Notes: generated by a model from the sequence alone, not told the origin. DNA of 64,000 nucleotides from Lachnospiraceae bacterium (GCA_009777715.1 WRLH01000010.1:23920-87919); one strand, 5' to 3'; counted from the first letter of the stretch, positions 16,166 through 26,040 are shown. Program-made: numbers and translations.

Positions 16166-17554
16166 TCATATCAGATCGATTGCGTCCCTTAATGATTCAA
16201 CCCCAATCAGCTTTATCCCTAGTTTTTTTACTTCTTCGGCACAAGCGTTTAAACAGACTTTGGGTAAAATGCAGGTTGTAAAGCCCAGCTTTGCCGCTTC
16301 TTTTACGCGCAGGGCTGGCATACTGACCGAGCGGACCTCGCCGCTTAAGCCCACCTCGCCGAAAACAATTATTTTATCATCAACGGCGCGATTTTTAAAG
16401 CTTGACGCAATCGCCATGACAATGCCCAGATCTAGCGCCGGTTCGGCTATTTTAAGCCCGCCCGCCAAATTGACATAAGCGTCACATGATGCCATTTGCA
16501 AGCCCAGACGCTTTTCCAAAACGGCCATCAAGAGATTGACACGGTTAAAGTCTGTCCCGGTTGCTTGCCGTCTTGGCATTCCGAAATTGCTTTGGTATAC
16601 CAAGGCTTGGATTTCAATTAAAATCGGCCTTGTCCCTTCCAAAAGACAGGCCACCACCGAACCGCTAGCTTCTTTAGGCTTGCCCGAAAGCATATACTCC
16701 GAGGGGTTCAGCACTTCTACCAGCCCGACGCTTTGCATTTCAAAAACGCCTATTTCATTAGTTGAGCCAAAGCGGTTTTTAACGCCCCGGAGAATCCGGT
16801 ATGCGGCATGGCGGTCACCCTCAAAATAAAGGACTGTGTCAACCATATGCTCAAGCACCCTTGGCCCTGCGACTGTGCCTTCTTTTGTCACATGGCCAAC
16901 GATAAAGATTGTAATCCCCAGCCCTTTTGCCAGCTTCAAGAGTAATGCTGTTGATTCTTTAACTTGCGAGACGCTGCCGGGGGCTGATGTTATTTCTTCG
17001 CAAAACATTGTCTGGATTGAATCGATTACCACAACACTTGGCGTTGTTTTCCGGATAATGCTTTCGATAATGCTTAGATTGGTTTCACATAATAATTTGA
17101 GTGAATCAGAGAATTGACCAATACGGTCGGCGCGAATCTTTATCTGCCTAAGTGATTCTTCCCCTGATATGTAAAGAACATCCGTTTTGACCTTACTGGT
17201 CAGCTTTTGGCAGACTTGCAATAACAAGGTTGACTTACCAATCCCCGGGTCGCCGCCGACTAATATCAGCGAGCCGGGGACGAGCCCGCCGCCTAAAACC
17301 CGGTCGAGTTCCTCAATCCGGGTTTTTAACCGTTCCTCATTTTCGCTTGCTACTTCTGTCAGGATGACGGGCTTATTTTCACTTGCTCCACCATTTGCTC
17401 CGCCAAAGCTTGTGTTTTTGTAAGCCGCTTTGCTTTTTACTATCTTTTCCTCGACAAAGGTATTCCATTCCCGGCAGCCGGGACATTGCCCCAGCCATTT
17501 CCCCGCTTCATGTCCGCAGTTTTGGCAATAGAATATTGTATCTTTTTTTGCCAT
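16166..17554 (-). CDS. radA: DNA repair protein RadA/Sms
   Basis: This 462-aa protein has the RadA order: a C4 zinc finger (Cys10, Cys13, Cys24, Cys27), a RecA-like ATPase with Walker A GGDPGIGKST and Walker B VVVIDSIQTM, the RadA-specific KNRFGST motif, and a C-terminal Lon-protease-like domain lacking peptidase activity in known homologues. RadA is a hexameric helicase that extends D-loops in recombination. In many Firmicutes radA lies next to clpC, as here, with one small gene between. Confidence 0.97.
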   Translation of the reverse strand: MAKKDTIFYCQNCGHEAGKWLGQCPGCREWNTFVEEKIVKSKAAYKNTSFGGANGGASENKPVILTEVASENEERLKTRIEELDRVLGGGLVPGSLILVGGDPGIGKSTLLLQVCQKLTSKVKTDVLYISGEESLRQIKIRADRIGQFSDSLKLLCETNLSIIESIIRKTTPSVVVIDSIQTMFCEEITSAPGSVSQVKESTALLLKLAKGLGITIFIVGHVTKEGTVAGPRVLEHMVDTVLYFEGDRHAAYRILRGVKNRFGSTNEIGVFEMQSVGLVEVLNPSEYMLSGKPKEASGSVVACLLEGTRPILIEIQALVYQSNFGMPRRQATGTDFNRVNLLMAVLEKRLGLQMASCDAYVNLAGGLKIAEPALDLGIVMAIASSFKNRAVDDKIIVFGEVGLSGEVRSVSMPALRVKEAAKLGFTTCILPKVCLNACAEEVKKLGIKLIGVESLRDAIDLI

Positions 17555-17581
17555 GTAATCAGTCCCTATTCATAACACCTG

Positions 17582-17986
17582 TTATTTAATAATTTTTACG
17601 GCTACTCTTCCTGCCCCGGCCAGTTCGACCGACATAGTCAATTTACCGCTTAAGTTCGTTTTCATCTTGCCGATGCTTTCATCGGCGATGAATACTTCGT
17701 ATTCAGTTCCCTCAGCTAATTCCGCGGTAATCTGGGCATCTTCCGCACCCTCAACCGTAAATGTCAAGCCTTGTTCCGATTCACGAAAATCATAAACGCT
17801 TGTGCCTGGGACTGATTCATAAACAAACATCCCATTTTTTTCTAGCTTGGTCATCGTCTTAAAGGTCTTAACCTTAAAGATGTTGCCGCCGTATTCAAAA
17901 TCTTCAAGCTTTGCTTTGTTTAAAAGCGTATGGTCCCCAAAGCTAATTGTTCCATCAGTTTCAGCATTTAATAGCTTCTTTGACAT
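17582..17986 (-). CDS. Conserved small protein often named 'endosialidase' in Clostridia
   Basis: This 134-aa protein has no signal peptide. It is beta-rich with short motifs ISFGDHTL, KLEDFEYGG and KNGMFVYESVPGT. Homologues in Lachnospiraceae are frequently annotated endosialidase, but nothing here resembles the catalytic residues of phage endosialidases, so the name should not be taken as function. The gene sits between clpC and radA, spaced by 53 and 27 bp, so a role linked to proteostasis or stress is possible. GGAGG lies 7 bases before the ATG. Confidence 0.75.
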   Translation of the reverse strand: MSKKLLNAETDGTISFGDHTLLNKAKLEDFEYGGNIFKVKTFKTMTKLEKNGMFVYESVPGTSVYDFRESEQGLTFTVEGAEDAQITAELAEGTEYEVFIADESIGKMKTNLSGKLTMSVELAGAGRVAVKIIK

Positions 17987-18039
17987 GATTTCTCCTCCAA
18001 TAAAGTACGTAATATTTTTAGTTACGGTTGTATCTGGCC

Positions 18040-20481
18040 TTACTTTTTTACCTCAAAAACTACTTCTCCTTTCTTTAGCGAAATCTTCACATCATCACCA
18101 GCCTTTATTTTCCCGGCCAGGATTTCTTCCGCCAATTTGTCCTCGACTACTGTTTGCAAAGCCCGTTTAAGCGGCCTTGCTCCCATTTTGACATCGGAAT
18201 ATTTTGAAACAATATGAGCTTTGATGGCTGGGGTTACGCTTAAGCGGATATTCATCTGGTCTTTGCAGCGGTTGATGATATTTTCCGCCAGCAAAGCCGT
18301 AATCTGGGTCATATTGTCTTTGTCCAAGGGGTGGAAAACCATGATTTCATCAATCCGGTTGATAAATTCGGGCTTGAAAAGTTTTTTAACCTCTTCCATG
18401 ACGCTTTTTTTCATTTTTTCATAGTCTTGTTCTTTGCTTGAGCCGGAATTAAAGCCCAAATTCTTCGGCTGGACAATGCGCTGGGCCCCGGCGTTTGAGG
18501 TCATGATCAAAATGGCGTTTTTGAAGCTGACTTTCCGTCCTTTGGAATCGGTAATATGCCCATCATCAAGGACTTGGAGCAAAATATTAAAGACATCCGG
18601 ATGGGCTTTTTCGATTTCATCAAATAAAACCACCGAATAGGGATTGCGCCGGATTTTTTCACTTAATTGCCCGCCGTCATCAAAACCGACATATCCGGGC
18701 GGCGAGCCAATCATCTTAGAAACTGAATGGCCTTCCATGTATTCCGACATATCGACCCTGATTAAGGCACTTTCATTGCCAAACATCGCTTCGGCTAAAG
18801 CCTTTGACAGTTCCGTCTTACCCACGCCAGTCGGGCCGAGGAAAAGAAATGAACCAATCGGGCGGTTGGGGTCTTGCAGACCAACCCGGCCCCGGCGCAT
18901 TGCCCGCGAGACCGCCGAAACAGCTTCAGTTTGGCCAATGACACGCTTATGCAAAATGCCCTCAAGCTTTAAAAGGCGTTCGCTTTCTTTTTCCGCCAGC
19001 TTTTTGACTGGTATTTTCGTCCAGATGCTTGCGACTTCGGCGATGACATTTTCATCAACAACATTAGGCTCTAAAGCGCGTTTTTTCTCCAGCCGCTCTT
19101 TTTGTTTTTCATATTTTTTGATGAGGATTTTTTGGTTCGTCACAACTTCTTTAACTTGGTCAAAATTGCCTAGTTTTAAGATATTTTCGATTTGCTGATC
19201 CATTAAAATTATTTCGGCCGTCAGCTTTTTCATTGTTTCCGGAATCGTTGTCATCCGTAGGCGGACTGCGCTAGCAGCTTCATCAATCAAATCAATCGCT
19301 TTATCCGGCAGGTTGCGGTCGTTGATATAACGCTCGGAAAGCAAAACCGCCGCTTCGATTGCGTCATCAGTTATCACCGTGCGGTGGTGTTCTTCATATT
19401 TGAAAGCAATTCCCTTAAGAATCCGGATTGCTTCGGCCGCATTCGGCTCATTAACATTGACTGGCTGGAAACGGCGTTCCAAAGCAGCGTCACGCTCAAC
19501 ATATTTCCGGTATTCGGTGATCGTCGTCGCCCCAATCATCTGAAGCTCCCCGCGGGCTAATGAGGGTTTTAAGATATTGGAAGCGTCAATCGCCCCCTCT
19601 GCCCCGCCTGCGCCAATGATTGTGTGCATTTCGTCCAAAAACAAAATGACATTGCCGTCATCTATTACTTCTTTGATAACTTTTTTGATCCGTTCTTCAA
19701 ATTCACCGCGGTATTTGCTTCCGGCAACCATGCCAGAAAGATCCAAGGTAAGGACGCGCTTTTTTTCCACCGTAAAAGGAACATCGCCGCTGGTAATCCT
19801 AAGGGCAAGCCCTTCAACGACCGCCGTTTTGCCCACGCCCGACTCACCGATTAAGCAGGGGTTGTTTTTTGTCCGGCGGCTAAGGATTTGGATGACGCGC
19901 TGGATTTCTTCCTCCCGCCCAATGATTGGGTCAAGCTTTCCCGCAGCGGCAAGGGCAGTCAGATCACGGCTATATTGGTCAAGGATCGAGCCGCCTTTTT
20001 TCTTATTTGATTTCTTAAAGAGGTCCTCTTTGTATTGGGAAGCGTCTTCGCCGATGGAAATCAAGGTATCAACATATATTTTCTGCACCGAGATATTCAT
20101 CGTGTTAAGCAGCCGGACCGCAACGTTTTCGCCCTCTTTGATGATTGCCAGCAAAAGATGTTCCGTGCCGACCTTATCTTGCCCAAACCGCTCGGCCTGG
20201 AGGCGGGCTTCTTCTATTACTTTGATTGCGCGGGGCGAATAGCCGTCTTTTGATATTGTCGCCACCATCGATTCAGGGGCAATAAGCTCCCTGATTAGTT
20301 CAAAAACTTTTGTTTCGTCCACGCCGTTATCAAGCAAAACCCTGGCGGCAACGCCACTGCCTTCCTTTAGCAAGCCTAATAATATATGTTCTGTGCCGAC
20401 ATAACCAACACGCATCCGGGCGGCTATTTTCTCTGATAATGTAAGAACTTTTTTTGCTTTTTCCGTGAACTCTGGATACAC
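18040..20481 (-). CDS. clpC: ATP-dependent Clp protease ATP-binding subunit ClpC
   Basis: At 813 aa this is a full-length class I Clp/Hsp100 unfoldase. It has two N-terminal Clp_N repeats (YVGTEHILLGLLKEG and KVGTEHLLLAIIKEG), AAA-1 Walker A GESGVGKTAVVEG, a coiled-coil middle domain near residues 400-470, AAA-2 Walker A GPTGVGKTELSK, and a C-terminal D2-small domain. It should feed unfolded proteins to ClpP and depend on an adaptor such as MecA or McsB. None of ctsR, mcsA or mcsB is next to it. The start is GTG with AAAGG seven bases upstream. Confidence 0.96.
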   Translation of the reverse strand: MYPEFTEKAKKVLTLSEKIAARMRVGYVGTEHILLGLLKEGSGVAARVLLDNGVDETKVFELIRELIAPESMVATISKDGYSPRAIKVIEEARLQAERFGQDKVGTEHLLLAIIKEGENVAVRLLNTMNISVQKIYVDTLISIGEDASQYKEDLFKKSNKKKGGSILDQYSRDLTALAAAGKLDPIIGREEEIQRVIQILSRRTKNNPCLIGESGVGKTAVVEGLALRITSGDVPFTVEKKRVLTLDLSGMVAGSKYRGEFEERIKKVIKEVIDDGNVILFLDEMHTIIGAGGAEGAIDASNILKPSLARGELQMIGATTITEYRKYVERDAALERRFQPVNVNEPNAAEAIRILKGIAFKYEEHHRTVITDDAIEAAVLLSERYINDRNLPDKAIDLIDEAASAVRLRMTTIPETMKKLTAEIILMDQQIENILKLGNFDQVKEVVTNQKILIKKYEKQKERLEKKRALEPNVVDENVIAEVASIWTKIPVKKLAEKESERLLKLEGILHKRVIGQTEAVSAVSRAMRRGRVGLQDPNRPIGSFLFLGPTGVGKTELSKALAEAMFGNESALIRVDMSEYMEGHSVSKMIGSPPGYVGFDDGGQLSEKIRRNPYSVVLFDEIEKAHPDVFNILLQVLDDGHITDSKGRKVSFKNAILIMTSNAGAQRIVQPKNLGFNSGSSKEQDYEKMKKSVMEEVKKLFKPEFINRIDEIMVFHPLDKDNMTQITALLAENIINRCKDQMNIRLSVTPAIKAHIVSKYSDVKMGARPLKRALQTVVEDKLAEEILAGKIKAGDDVKISLKKGEVVFEVKK

Positions 20482-20528
20482 TTTTATGCCTTTCTATAGG
20501 GAATTACCGCTGTTTTGCAGCACTTTTT

Positions 20529-22037
20529 TTATTCATCGATATTCAAAAATTCAAATTCAAACTCATCATCATCAGTCAGGAAATTCTGGGCTTTCCGCGC
20601 CGGCGCGGCTTTTTCATTCGCAGGCCGGGCCGGGTTTGATGTTTTTTCATCTAAGATTTTGTTTTCGTTTAATGTTTTTGCTTCCGGCTGTTTTGCTTCA
20701 AGCGGTGCTTTTACTCCGCTTTGTGTGCTTCGCCGTGAGGCTTCCGGCCGTTCGCGTTCGGGACGCTTTTCTCTATTATCCCTTTCGGCCGCCTTTAGCT
20801 CGCTATTTTCTTCTGTCCGGCGGGGTTGTTCGGCCCGGTTGGGGCGGGGGCGGGGGTTTTCATTCCCTCTGCGATTCGGAGGGGCATTCCGGTCAGAAGC
20901 TTCTCCTTGCGGACGCTTGGCCTTTTGGTTTCCGGTTGCCGAAGGGCGGGCGGTTGCCAAAGGGCGGGCATCTCCCGGCCGGGCGGCCTTTTTGCCCGCG
21001 CTTCCCCTTGCTCTTTGACCAGCGTCTGAATCCGGATAAAAAATTTCGGCATCTTCATGCAAATCACGGACTTTAAAGATGAGGACGGTTAAAACTAAGG
21101 CCAGCACAATGATAAGGATTGCCAGAATGATAATAATCATTTTTTGCCTGTCGCTTTGATCGCTGTAAAGCCTTTCATTCGTTTCCGCAACATTGATTAA
21201 CTCAAGAAATTCTTCAACTTTCCATTGCGTACCCTGCAAACGGTCATAGAGAAAATAATCATAACCGCCAACATCATTTTGGATATATCTGATTTCAAAA
21301 TTTAGCTGTCCGGCTGATGGGCTTGTCTCGGTTTCGGCTGCCCCATCATTTCCCTCTTCTTGATAATCCGGTTCGCCGTCATAAACTTCTTCCATTTCGA
21401 TAAAATCGCCCGGCGTTACCATGTCTGAACGGACGAAACCATTAATCTCCTGCCCGTCAATGGTTGCTTTTATTTGATACCAAGTATTGCCGGAAGAATC
21501 ACTGGCCTCACCAGTCAGGATTAACGCCGTGCCTCTTTGGATTGATGTAACTTCACCGTGGCTGGTTGACGGGCCGCTGCGGACGCGGACACTTGACTGG
21601 CTGATTGTTGCTTCGCGATGGGGAATCGGGTCGGCTTCTAAAGCAGAACCCTCATTTATATTTCCGCTTACTCTTCCCAAGTCAGAGCGGATATATCCAA
21701 AAGTATCACCCGAAACCCTGACTCTATACCACGTATTATTGTCAGAATCTGTTACTTCGCCTTCAATCGTAAAGGTATCGCCTCGGTTGACGCTGCCAAC
21801 AGACGTGCTGTTCCTGCTTGCCTCAGCCCGGATATTGACATTGTCATTTGTGAGGGTAAATTCGGCGGCGTAAGCAGTAATTGCCCATGCCCATGCACCT
21901 GCCCATAGTCCGGCCATCAGGACGGATAAAATCAGCATTTTCCGAAAAACCTTTAGATTTAAAAGATTTAGCTTTAAAAGCTTTAGATTTAAAATCTTTA
22001 GATTTAAAATCTTTAGATTTTTTTGTTCCTTATTCAT
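20529..22037 (-). CDS. Membrane-anchored SH3b-domain protein with disordered basic tail
   Basis: The 502-aa protein has an unusually long, repeat-built N region (NLKIL-type pentapeptides, residues 7-31), a signal-like hydrophobic stretch (35-57, ending AYAA), and two bacterial SH3 domains (about 60-115 and 130-190; NVNIRAEAS and SVRVRSGPS starts). A transmembrane helix (about 300-325) and a long Arg/Pro/Ala/Lys-rich disordered tail ending in an acidic patch follow. SH3b domains bind cell-wall peptides; the tail would be cytoplasmic. GAGGAG seven bases before the ATG supports starting ahead of the repeats. No homologue is named. Confidence 0.8.
   Translation of the reverse strand: MNKEQKNLKILNLKILNLKLLKLNLLNLKVFRKMLILSVLMAGLWAGAWAWAITAYAAEFTLTNDNVNIRAEASRNSTSVGSVNRGDTFTIEGEVTDSDNNTWYRVRVSGDTFGYIRSDLGRVSGNINEGSALEADPIPHREATISQSSVRVRSGPSTSHGEVTSIQRGTALILTGEASDSSGNTWYQIKATIDGQEINGFVRSDMVTPGDFIEMEEVYDGEPDYQEEGNDGAAETETSPSAGQLNFEIRYIQNDVGGYDYFLYDRLQGTQWKVEEFLELINVAETNERLYSDQSDRQKMIIIILAILIIVLALVLTVLIFKVRDLHEDAEIFYPDSDAGQRARGSAGKKAARPGDARPLATARPSATGNQKAKRPQGEASDRNAPPNRRGNENPRPRPNRAEQPRRTEENSELKAAERDNREKRPERERPEASRRSTQSGVKAPLEAKQPEAKTLNENKILDEKTSNPARPANEKAAPARKAQNFLTDDDEFEFEFLNIDE
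21951..22025. repeat. 15-bp tandem repeat at the SH3-protein N terminus (5 copies)
   Basis: The unit ctttagatttaaaat recurs five times with a strict 15-bp period (two exact, others with 1-2 changes). It encodes pentapeptides of the NLKIL type ahead of the signal peptide's hydrophobic core, lengthening it by about 25 residues. Confidence 0.92.
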
Positions 22038-22083
22038 TACTGTACTCCTCTTAATCTTTTATTTATCTTTTATTTATCTTTTT

Positions 22084-22536
22084 TTATACTTCGCGGCGGA
22101 AACGTTTGTGGCCCTCAGCGTCTTCATTACGTTCGGCTTTGCCAAAACCGCCCTTGATATTTGTGCGGCGGAGATCTTCTTCATAAGCCTTATGGTACGC
22201 GGCTTCGCAATTTTGACAGGCGCGTCCGGAACGGATATTTACTCCGCAGACTTCGCAAACCAAGAATGATTTTGAATCCCTGGTAATTTCAAAGCGGCCG
22301 TCTTTTATCATATTGTTAATCGCTTTGCGCGAGACCCCGGTTGCTTCGGCAATCTGATAAACATTTGCTCCCGGCATTTTTTCGATAAATTCGCGGGCTT
22401 TGCCGTAATCATCGTATTCAAAATTTCCGCATTCTTCGCATTTGAATTGGCCCAATCCTTTAAAAACTACGACTCCTTCACATAAAGAGCAAGTGACTGG
22501 GCGGTTGAGTTCTTGCATACCAACTAATCTTTTCAT
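22084..22536 (-). CDS. Zinc-ribbon/HTH protein similar to flagellar-operon protein YvyF (TIGR03826)
   Basis: This 150-aa protein has two CxxC pairs at the N terminus (CSLC and CEEC), a helix-turn-helix-like segment (VYQIAEATGVSRKAINNMIK, residues about 60-80), and a second zinc knuckle CEVC...CQNC. This order matches the YvyF/FlgM-adjacent family, whose B. subtilis member is in the flagellar late operon. No flagellar genes are in this window, so it may act as a general regulator here. A basic C terminus follows. AGGAT lies just before the start. Confidence 0.75.
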   Translation of the reverse strand: MKRLVGMQELNRPVTCSLCEGVVVFKGLGQFKCEECGNFEYDDYGKAREFIEKMPGANVYQIAEATGVSRKAINNMIKDGRFEITRDSKSFLVCEVCGVNIRSGRACQNCEAAYHKAYEEDLRRTNIKGGFGKAERNEDAEGHKRFRREV

Positions 22537-22562
22537 ATCCTACTCCAATGCTTATGAAACCA

Positions 22563-22604
22563 CTAGGCTTCATTCCTAGGCTTCATTCCTAGGCTTCATT
22601 CCTA
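22563..22604. repeat. 13-bp tandem repeat abutting the purD stop codon
   Basis: ctaggcttcattc occurs three times without change (22563-22601) and a fourth, partial copy is the purD stop region itself (ctatgcttca; TAG on the minus strand). The array seems to have grown by duplicating the gene's end. Confidence 0.9.
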
Positions 22605-23873
22605 TGCTTCAACTGACTTTCCGATATCACTGCGGTAGTATTTGTTGTCAAAATGTACCCACTCTGCTGCTTGGTACGCTTTCTCGCGGGCTTTTCCTAA
22701 GTTTTCGCCAAGGGCAGTAACCCCAAGGACACGGCCGCCATTTGTGACGATTGTGTCATTTTGGCCGAAACTTGTTCCGGAATGAAAGCAAAAATAGTCT
22801 TTTTTCCCCGTAAAGCTGTCTAGCCCGCTAATCGGCAGGCCTTTTTCATATTGCAAAGGATAACCTAAAGACGCAAGCACGACACAGACAGCGGAATCAT
22901 CACTAAACTCTAACTCGATTTCGGCAAGCCGCCCGTCAATGCAAGCTTCCAAAACAGTCACCAAATCATTCTTTAGGCGCGGCAAAACTACTTGCGTTTC
23001 CGGGTCGCCGAAGCGGGCATTATATTCCAAAACCCGCGGGCCGTCCTTTGTCAGCATGAGGCCAAAAAAGATGATGCCTTTAAATTCCCGGCCTTCTTTT
23101 CTCATTGCGTCAACTGTTGCTTGGTAAATATATTTCCGGCAAAACTCATCTACTTCATCAGTATAAAAGGGGCTGGGCGAAAAAGTACCCATTCCTCCAG
23201 TATTTAGGCCGGTATCTCCATCACCTATCCGCTTGTGGTCTTGGGCCGATGACATTAACTTGATTGATTTCCCATCAACAAAGGCTAATACCGATACCTC
23301 GCGTCCGGTCATGTACTCTTCAATCACCAGCCGATTCCCCGAAGCCCCGAATTGCTTTTCTTCCATAATTGCTTTAACGCCGTCATTGGCCGCGGTTATG
23401 TCATTGCAAATCAGGACCCCTTTCCCAAGGGCAAGGCCGTCAGCCTTAAGCACCACCGGGAAGTCAACTTTTTTCAAATGTTCATAGGCGTTTTGGGGAT
23501 TGTCAAAAACCTCATAAGCAGCCGTTGGAATATGGTATTTTTTCATTAGGTCTTTGGCAAAAGCTTTGCTTCCCTCTAAGATGGCCGCCGCTTTGCTGGG
23601 GCCAAAAACGCGGAAGCCGGCTTCTAAAAGGACATCACTTAAGCCGCCAGCCAATGGGTCATCCGGGCCAATGATAATCATATCGGGGGATAAATCGAAG
23701 GCAATTTCGGTAATCCTATTAAAATCCATGACATCAGCCGGAAAACACAGGGCCAGCTTGGCAATACCAGCATTTCCCGGTACGCAAAAGACCCTTTCAA
23801 CCGTAGGGCTTTTAATTAATGCGGTAATAATCGAATGTTCACGGCCGCCGCCGCCAATTACCAGTATCTTCAT
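22602..23873 (-). CDS. purD: Phosphoribosylamine-glycine ligase (GARS)
   Basis: This ATP-grasp enzyme of about 423 aa makes GAR in the second purine step. Visible marks are the N-terminal [14 protein letters not shown], the ATP-grasp loop KADGLALGKGV, MSSAQDHKRIGDGDTGLNTGG-type phosphate loop (shortened here), and FGDPETQVVLPRL near the metal site. The start at 23873 is chosen: it overlaps the purN stop as ATGA and has AGAGG six bases upstream, and the protein then starts at the family-standard position. It is the last gene of the purE-M-N-D unit. Confidence 0.96.
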   Translation of the reverse strand: MKILVIGGGGREHSIITALIKSPTVERVFCVPGNAGIAKLALCFPADVMDFNRITEIAFDLSPDMIIIGPDDPLAGGLSDVLLEAGFRVFGPSKAAAILEGSKAFAKDLMKKYHIPTAAYEVFDNPQNAYEHLKKVDFPVVLKADGLALGKGVLICNDITAANDGVKAIMEEKQFGASGNRLVIEEYMTGREVSVLAFVDGKSIKLMSSAQDHKRIGDGDTGLNTGGMGTFSPSPFYTDEVDEFCRKYIYQATVDAMRKEGREFKGIIFFGLMLTKDGPRVLEYNARFGDPETQVVLPRLKNDLVTVLEACIDGRLAEIELEFSDDSAVCVVLASLGYPLQYEKGLPISGLDSFTGKKDYFCFHSGTSFGQNDTIVTNGGRVLGVTALGENLGKAREKAYQAAEWVHFDNKYYRSDIGKSVEA

Positions 23874-24472
23874 GAAATGCCTCTGTTTGCTATCAAATCT
23901 ATTGCTTGCGGCAAAATAACCCATTCCGCTTGTTCCATTACTCTTTTTTGGAGCAGCTCCGGCGTATCACCAGCCAGGACTTCTACTGCTTTTTGCAGTA
24001 AAATTGGCCCGGTGTCCATTCCCTCATCAACAAAGTGGACGGTCGCCCCGGTGATTTTAACCCCTCTTTCAAGGGCTTTTTCATGGACTTTTATCCCATA
24101 ATAACCCACTCCGCAAAAAGATGGAATTAATGCCGGATGGATGTTTATAATTCTCCCGGCGTATTTTGCCAAAACATTTTCCGGAATCCTCACCAAAAAA
24201 CCGCTCGTCACAATCAAATCCGGATTCATTTCGACTATCTGCTCGCATAGACGCTGGTGAAATTCTTCGCGGCTCTCAAAATCCTTTGGTGAAACTATAG
24301 CCGCCGGAAGATGGTGGTTTCTTGCTCTTTCCAAGGCATAAGCGTTCCTGTTATTTGAAATAACACCTGTTATTTTACAGTTCCTGACCGTGCCATTATT
24401 AATGCCGTCAATAATTGCTTGCAGATTTGTGCCGCCGCCTGAGACCAGGACCACTATCTTCATAGGAGGCAT
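23870..24472 (-). CDS. purN: Phosphoribosylglycinamide formyltransferase (GART)
   Basis: This 200-aa enzyme transfers a formyl group from 10-formyl-THF to GAR. It shows [13 protein letters not shown] at the N terminus, VISNN, the catalytic Asn-His-Asp set in [13 protein letters not shown] and [12 protein letters not shown]. Two starts are possible: ATG 24472 has AAAGGAG five bases upstream and is used here; ATG 24463 would overlap the purM stop as ATGA. It lies inside the purine cluster. Confidence 0.96.
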   Translation of the reverse strand: MPPMKIVVLVSGGGTNLQAIIDGINNGTVRNCKITGVISNNRNAYALERARNHHLPAAIVSPKDFESREEFHQRLCEQIVEMNPDLIVTSGFLVRIPENVLAKYAGRIINIHPALIPSFCGVGYYGIKVHEKALERGVKITGATVHFVDEGMDTGPILLQKAVEVLAGDTPELLQKRVMEQAEWVILPQAIDLIANRGIS

Positions 24473-25497
24473 AACTGCTCCTTTGACCCAGCGTCACAGG
24501 GGCAAATTTCCCCAACAACATAAGCTTTTTCACCAGCTTTTTCGAGGGCAGCCAACGTTTTTCCTGCTTCTTCTTTATCAACAACAAGAACCATTCCAAG
24601 GCCCATATTGTATGTATTATACATCACCTTTTCCGCAATGTGTCCTGTTTCCATAATCAGTTTAAAGATTGGCGGGAGCGGATAGCTGTCTTTCTTAAGC
24701 TTTGCTCCCATTCCCGGCGGCAGCATCCGGGGAATGTTTTCATAAAAGCCGCCCCCGGTAATATGGCTTATGCCTTTAATAGTGACACCGCTGTCAGTAA
24801 TGCTCTTAAGTGCCTTGACATAAATCTTTGTTGGTTCGATTAATGCTTCGCCAAGTGTTTTGCCCAGGCAGTCATAATAAGTATTAAGGCTTTCGGCGGT
24901 CATCTTAAAAATTTTGCGGATCAAAGAAAACCCATTGCTGTGGACTCCCGATGAAGCAATGCCGATGATGACATCGCCGGGCAAAGCATTTGCCCCGGTG
25001 ATTAGATTTCTTTCGTCAACAACACCAACCGCAAACCCGGCAAGGTCATACTCTTCTTCCGGCATCATATCGGGATGTTCGGCCGTTTCGCCGCCAATTA
25101 AAGCCGCCCCTGCCATCTTGCAGCCTAGGGCAACGCCTTTTACAATCGCGGCGATTTTTTCCGGATAATTGCGTCCGCAAGCGATATAGTCAAGGAAAAA
25201 CAAAGGCTCGCCGCCAGAACAGATGATATCGTTTACACACATCGCCACGCAGTCTATGCCAACCGTATCGTGCTTATCAAGGATAAAAGCAAGCTTTAGC
25301 TTCGTCCCGACCCCGTCAGTACCGGAAACAAGGACCGGGTTTTCCATTTCGCGAATGGCTTTTAAGGAAAATGCTCCCGAAAAGCCGCCGAAACCTAACA
25401 GGACCTCGGGGCGGAGGGTGCTTTTGACATAATCCTTCATTAACTCGACTGACTTGTATCCGGCTTCAATATCCACTCCGGCAGTTTTGTAGTCCAT
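24460..25497 (-). CDS. purM: Phosphoribosylformylglycinamidine cyclo-ligase (AIR synthetase)
   Basis: This 345-aa ATP-dependent enzyme converts FGAM, the PurL product, to AIR. It shows [11 protein letters not shown], the substrate loop [37 protein letters not shown] and [12 protein letters not shown], in family order. Length is normal. It overlaps purN at its 3' end and follows purE by 17 bp. Confidence 0.97.
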   Translation of the reverse strand: MDYKTAGVDIEAGYKSVELMKDYVKSTLRPEVLLGFGGFSGAFSLKAIREMENPVLVSGTDGVGTKLKLAFILDKHDTVGIDCVAMCVNDIICSGGEPLFFLDYIACGRNYPEKIAAIVKGVALGCKMAGAALIGGETAEHPDMMPEEEYDLAGFAVGVVDERNLITGANALPGDVIIGIASSGVHSNGFSLIRKIFKMTAESLNTYYDCLGKTLGEALIEPTKIYVKALKSITDSGVTIKGISHITGGGFYENIPRMLPPGMGAKLKKDSYPLPPIFKLIMETGHIAEKVMYNTYNMGLGMVLVVDKEEAGKTLAALEKAGEKAYVVGEICPCDAGSKEQLCLL

Positions 25498-25514
25498 TAA
25501 GATTTGACTCCTAT

Positions 25515-26012
25515 TTAATAATTTTTGTAACCGACCTCATTAAGGCGGTCGTCTTTTTGGGCAACAGCGTCACGCATATTATTCTTGTATGCGACCAGCT
25601 TCGCAAATAATTCCTCATCGGCAACCGCAAGAATCTGGGCCGCCAGAATCGCGGCATTAAGGCCGCCGTTAATCGCAACCGTGGCCACCGGAATGCCGGG
25701 CGGCATTTGGACGATTGAATGTAAGGCATCTGTTCCGCCTAGGCTGTTTGACATCGGAATGCCGATAACCGGCATTGATGAAAGGGCGGCCGATACGCCG
25801 GGCAAGTGGGCCGACATTCCGGCTCCGGCGATGATGACTTTTGTTCCGTTCGTTTTTGAGTTTTCAAAATATGTAAATAATTTCTGCGGGTCACGATGTG
25901 CGGAAATTATGTTGATATTAAATTCAATTCCCATCTCCGTTAAAAAATCAGCGGCTTTCGCCATTACGCCCATGTCTGAGTCACTCCCCATCAGGATGCC
26001 TACTTTTGCCAT
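25515..26012 (-). CDS. purE: N5-carboxyaminoimidazole ribonucleotide mutase
   Basis: The protein of about 165 aa has the PurE core: GILMGSDSD at the N terminus, [21 protein letters not shown], and [14 protein letters not shown]. It rearranges N5-CAIR to CAIR. The start at ATG 26012 has GGAGG eight bases upstream and gives the standard N terminus; an upstream in-frame start would add nine residues. It is first in the purE-M-N-D unit. No purK was seen, so a class II PurE using AIR and CO2 directly is possible. Confidence 0.95.
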   Translation of the reverse strand: MAKVGILMGSDSDMGVMAKAADFLTEMGIEFNINIISAHRDPQKLFTYFENSKTNGTKVIIAGAGMSAHLPGVSAALSSMPVIGIPMSNSLGGTDALHSIVQMPPGIPVATVAINGGLNAAILAAQILAVADEELFAKLVAYKNNMRDAVAQKDDRLNEVGYKNY

Positions 26013-26040
26013 TCTTGTTTCCTCCATTATTTTCGTCACT

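Noticed and set aside
17582..17986. Endosialidase activity
   Set aside because: The name is common for this family, but there are no phage endosialidase catalytic residues and the protein is only 134 aa.
20465..21076. Long plus-strand frames opposite the SH3 protein tail
   Set aside because: High-GC Arg/Pro codons on the minus strand keep the opposite frames open; composition is implausible and there is no ribosome site.
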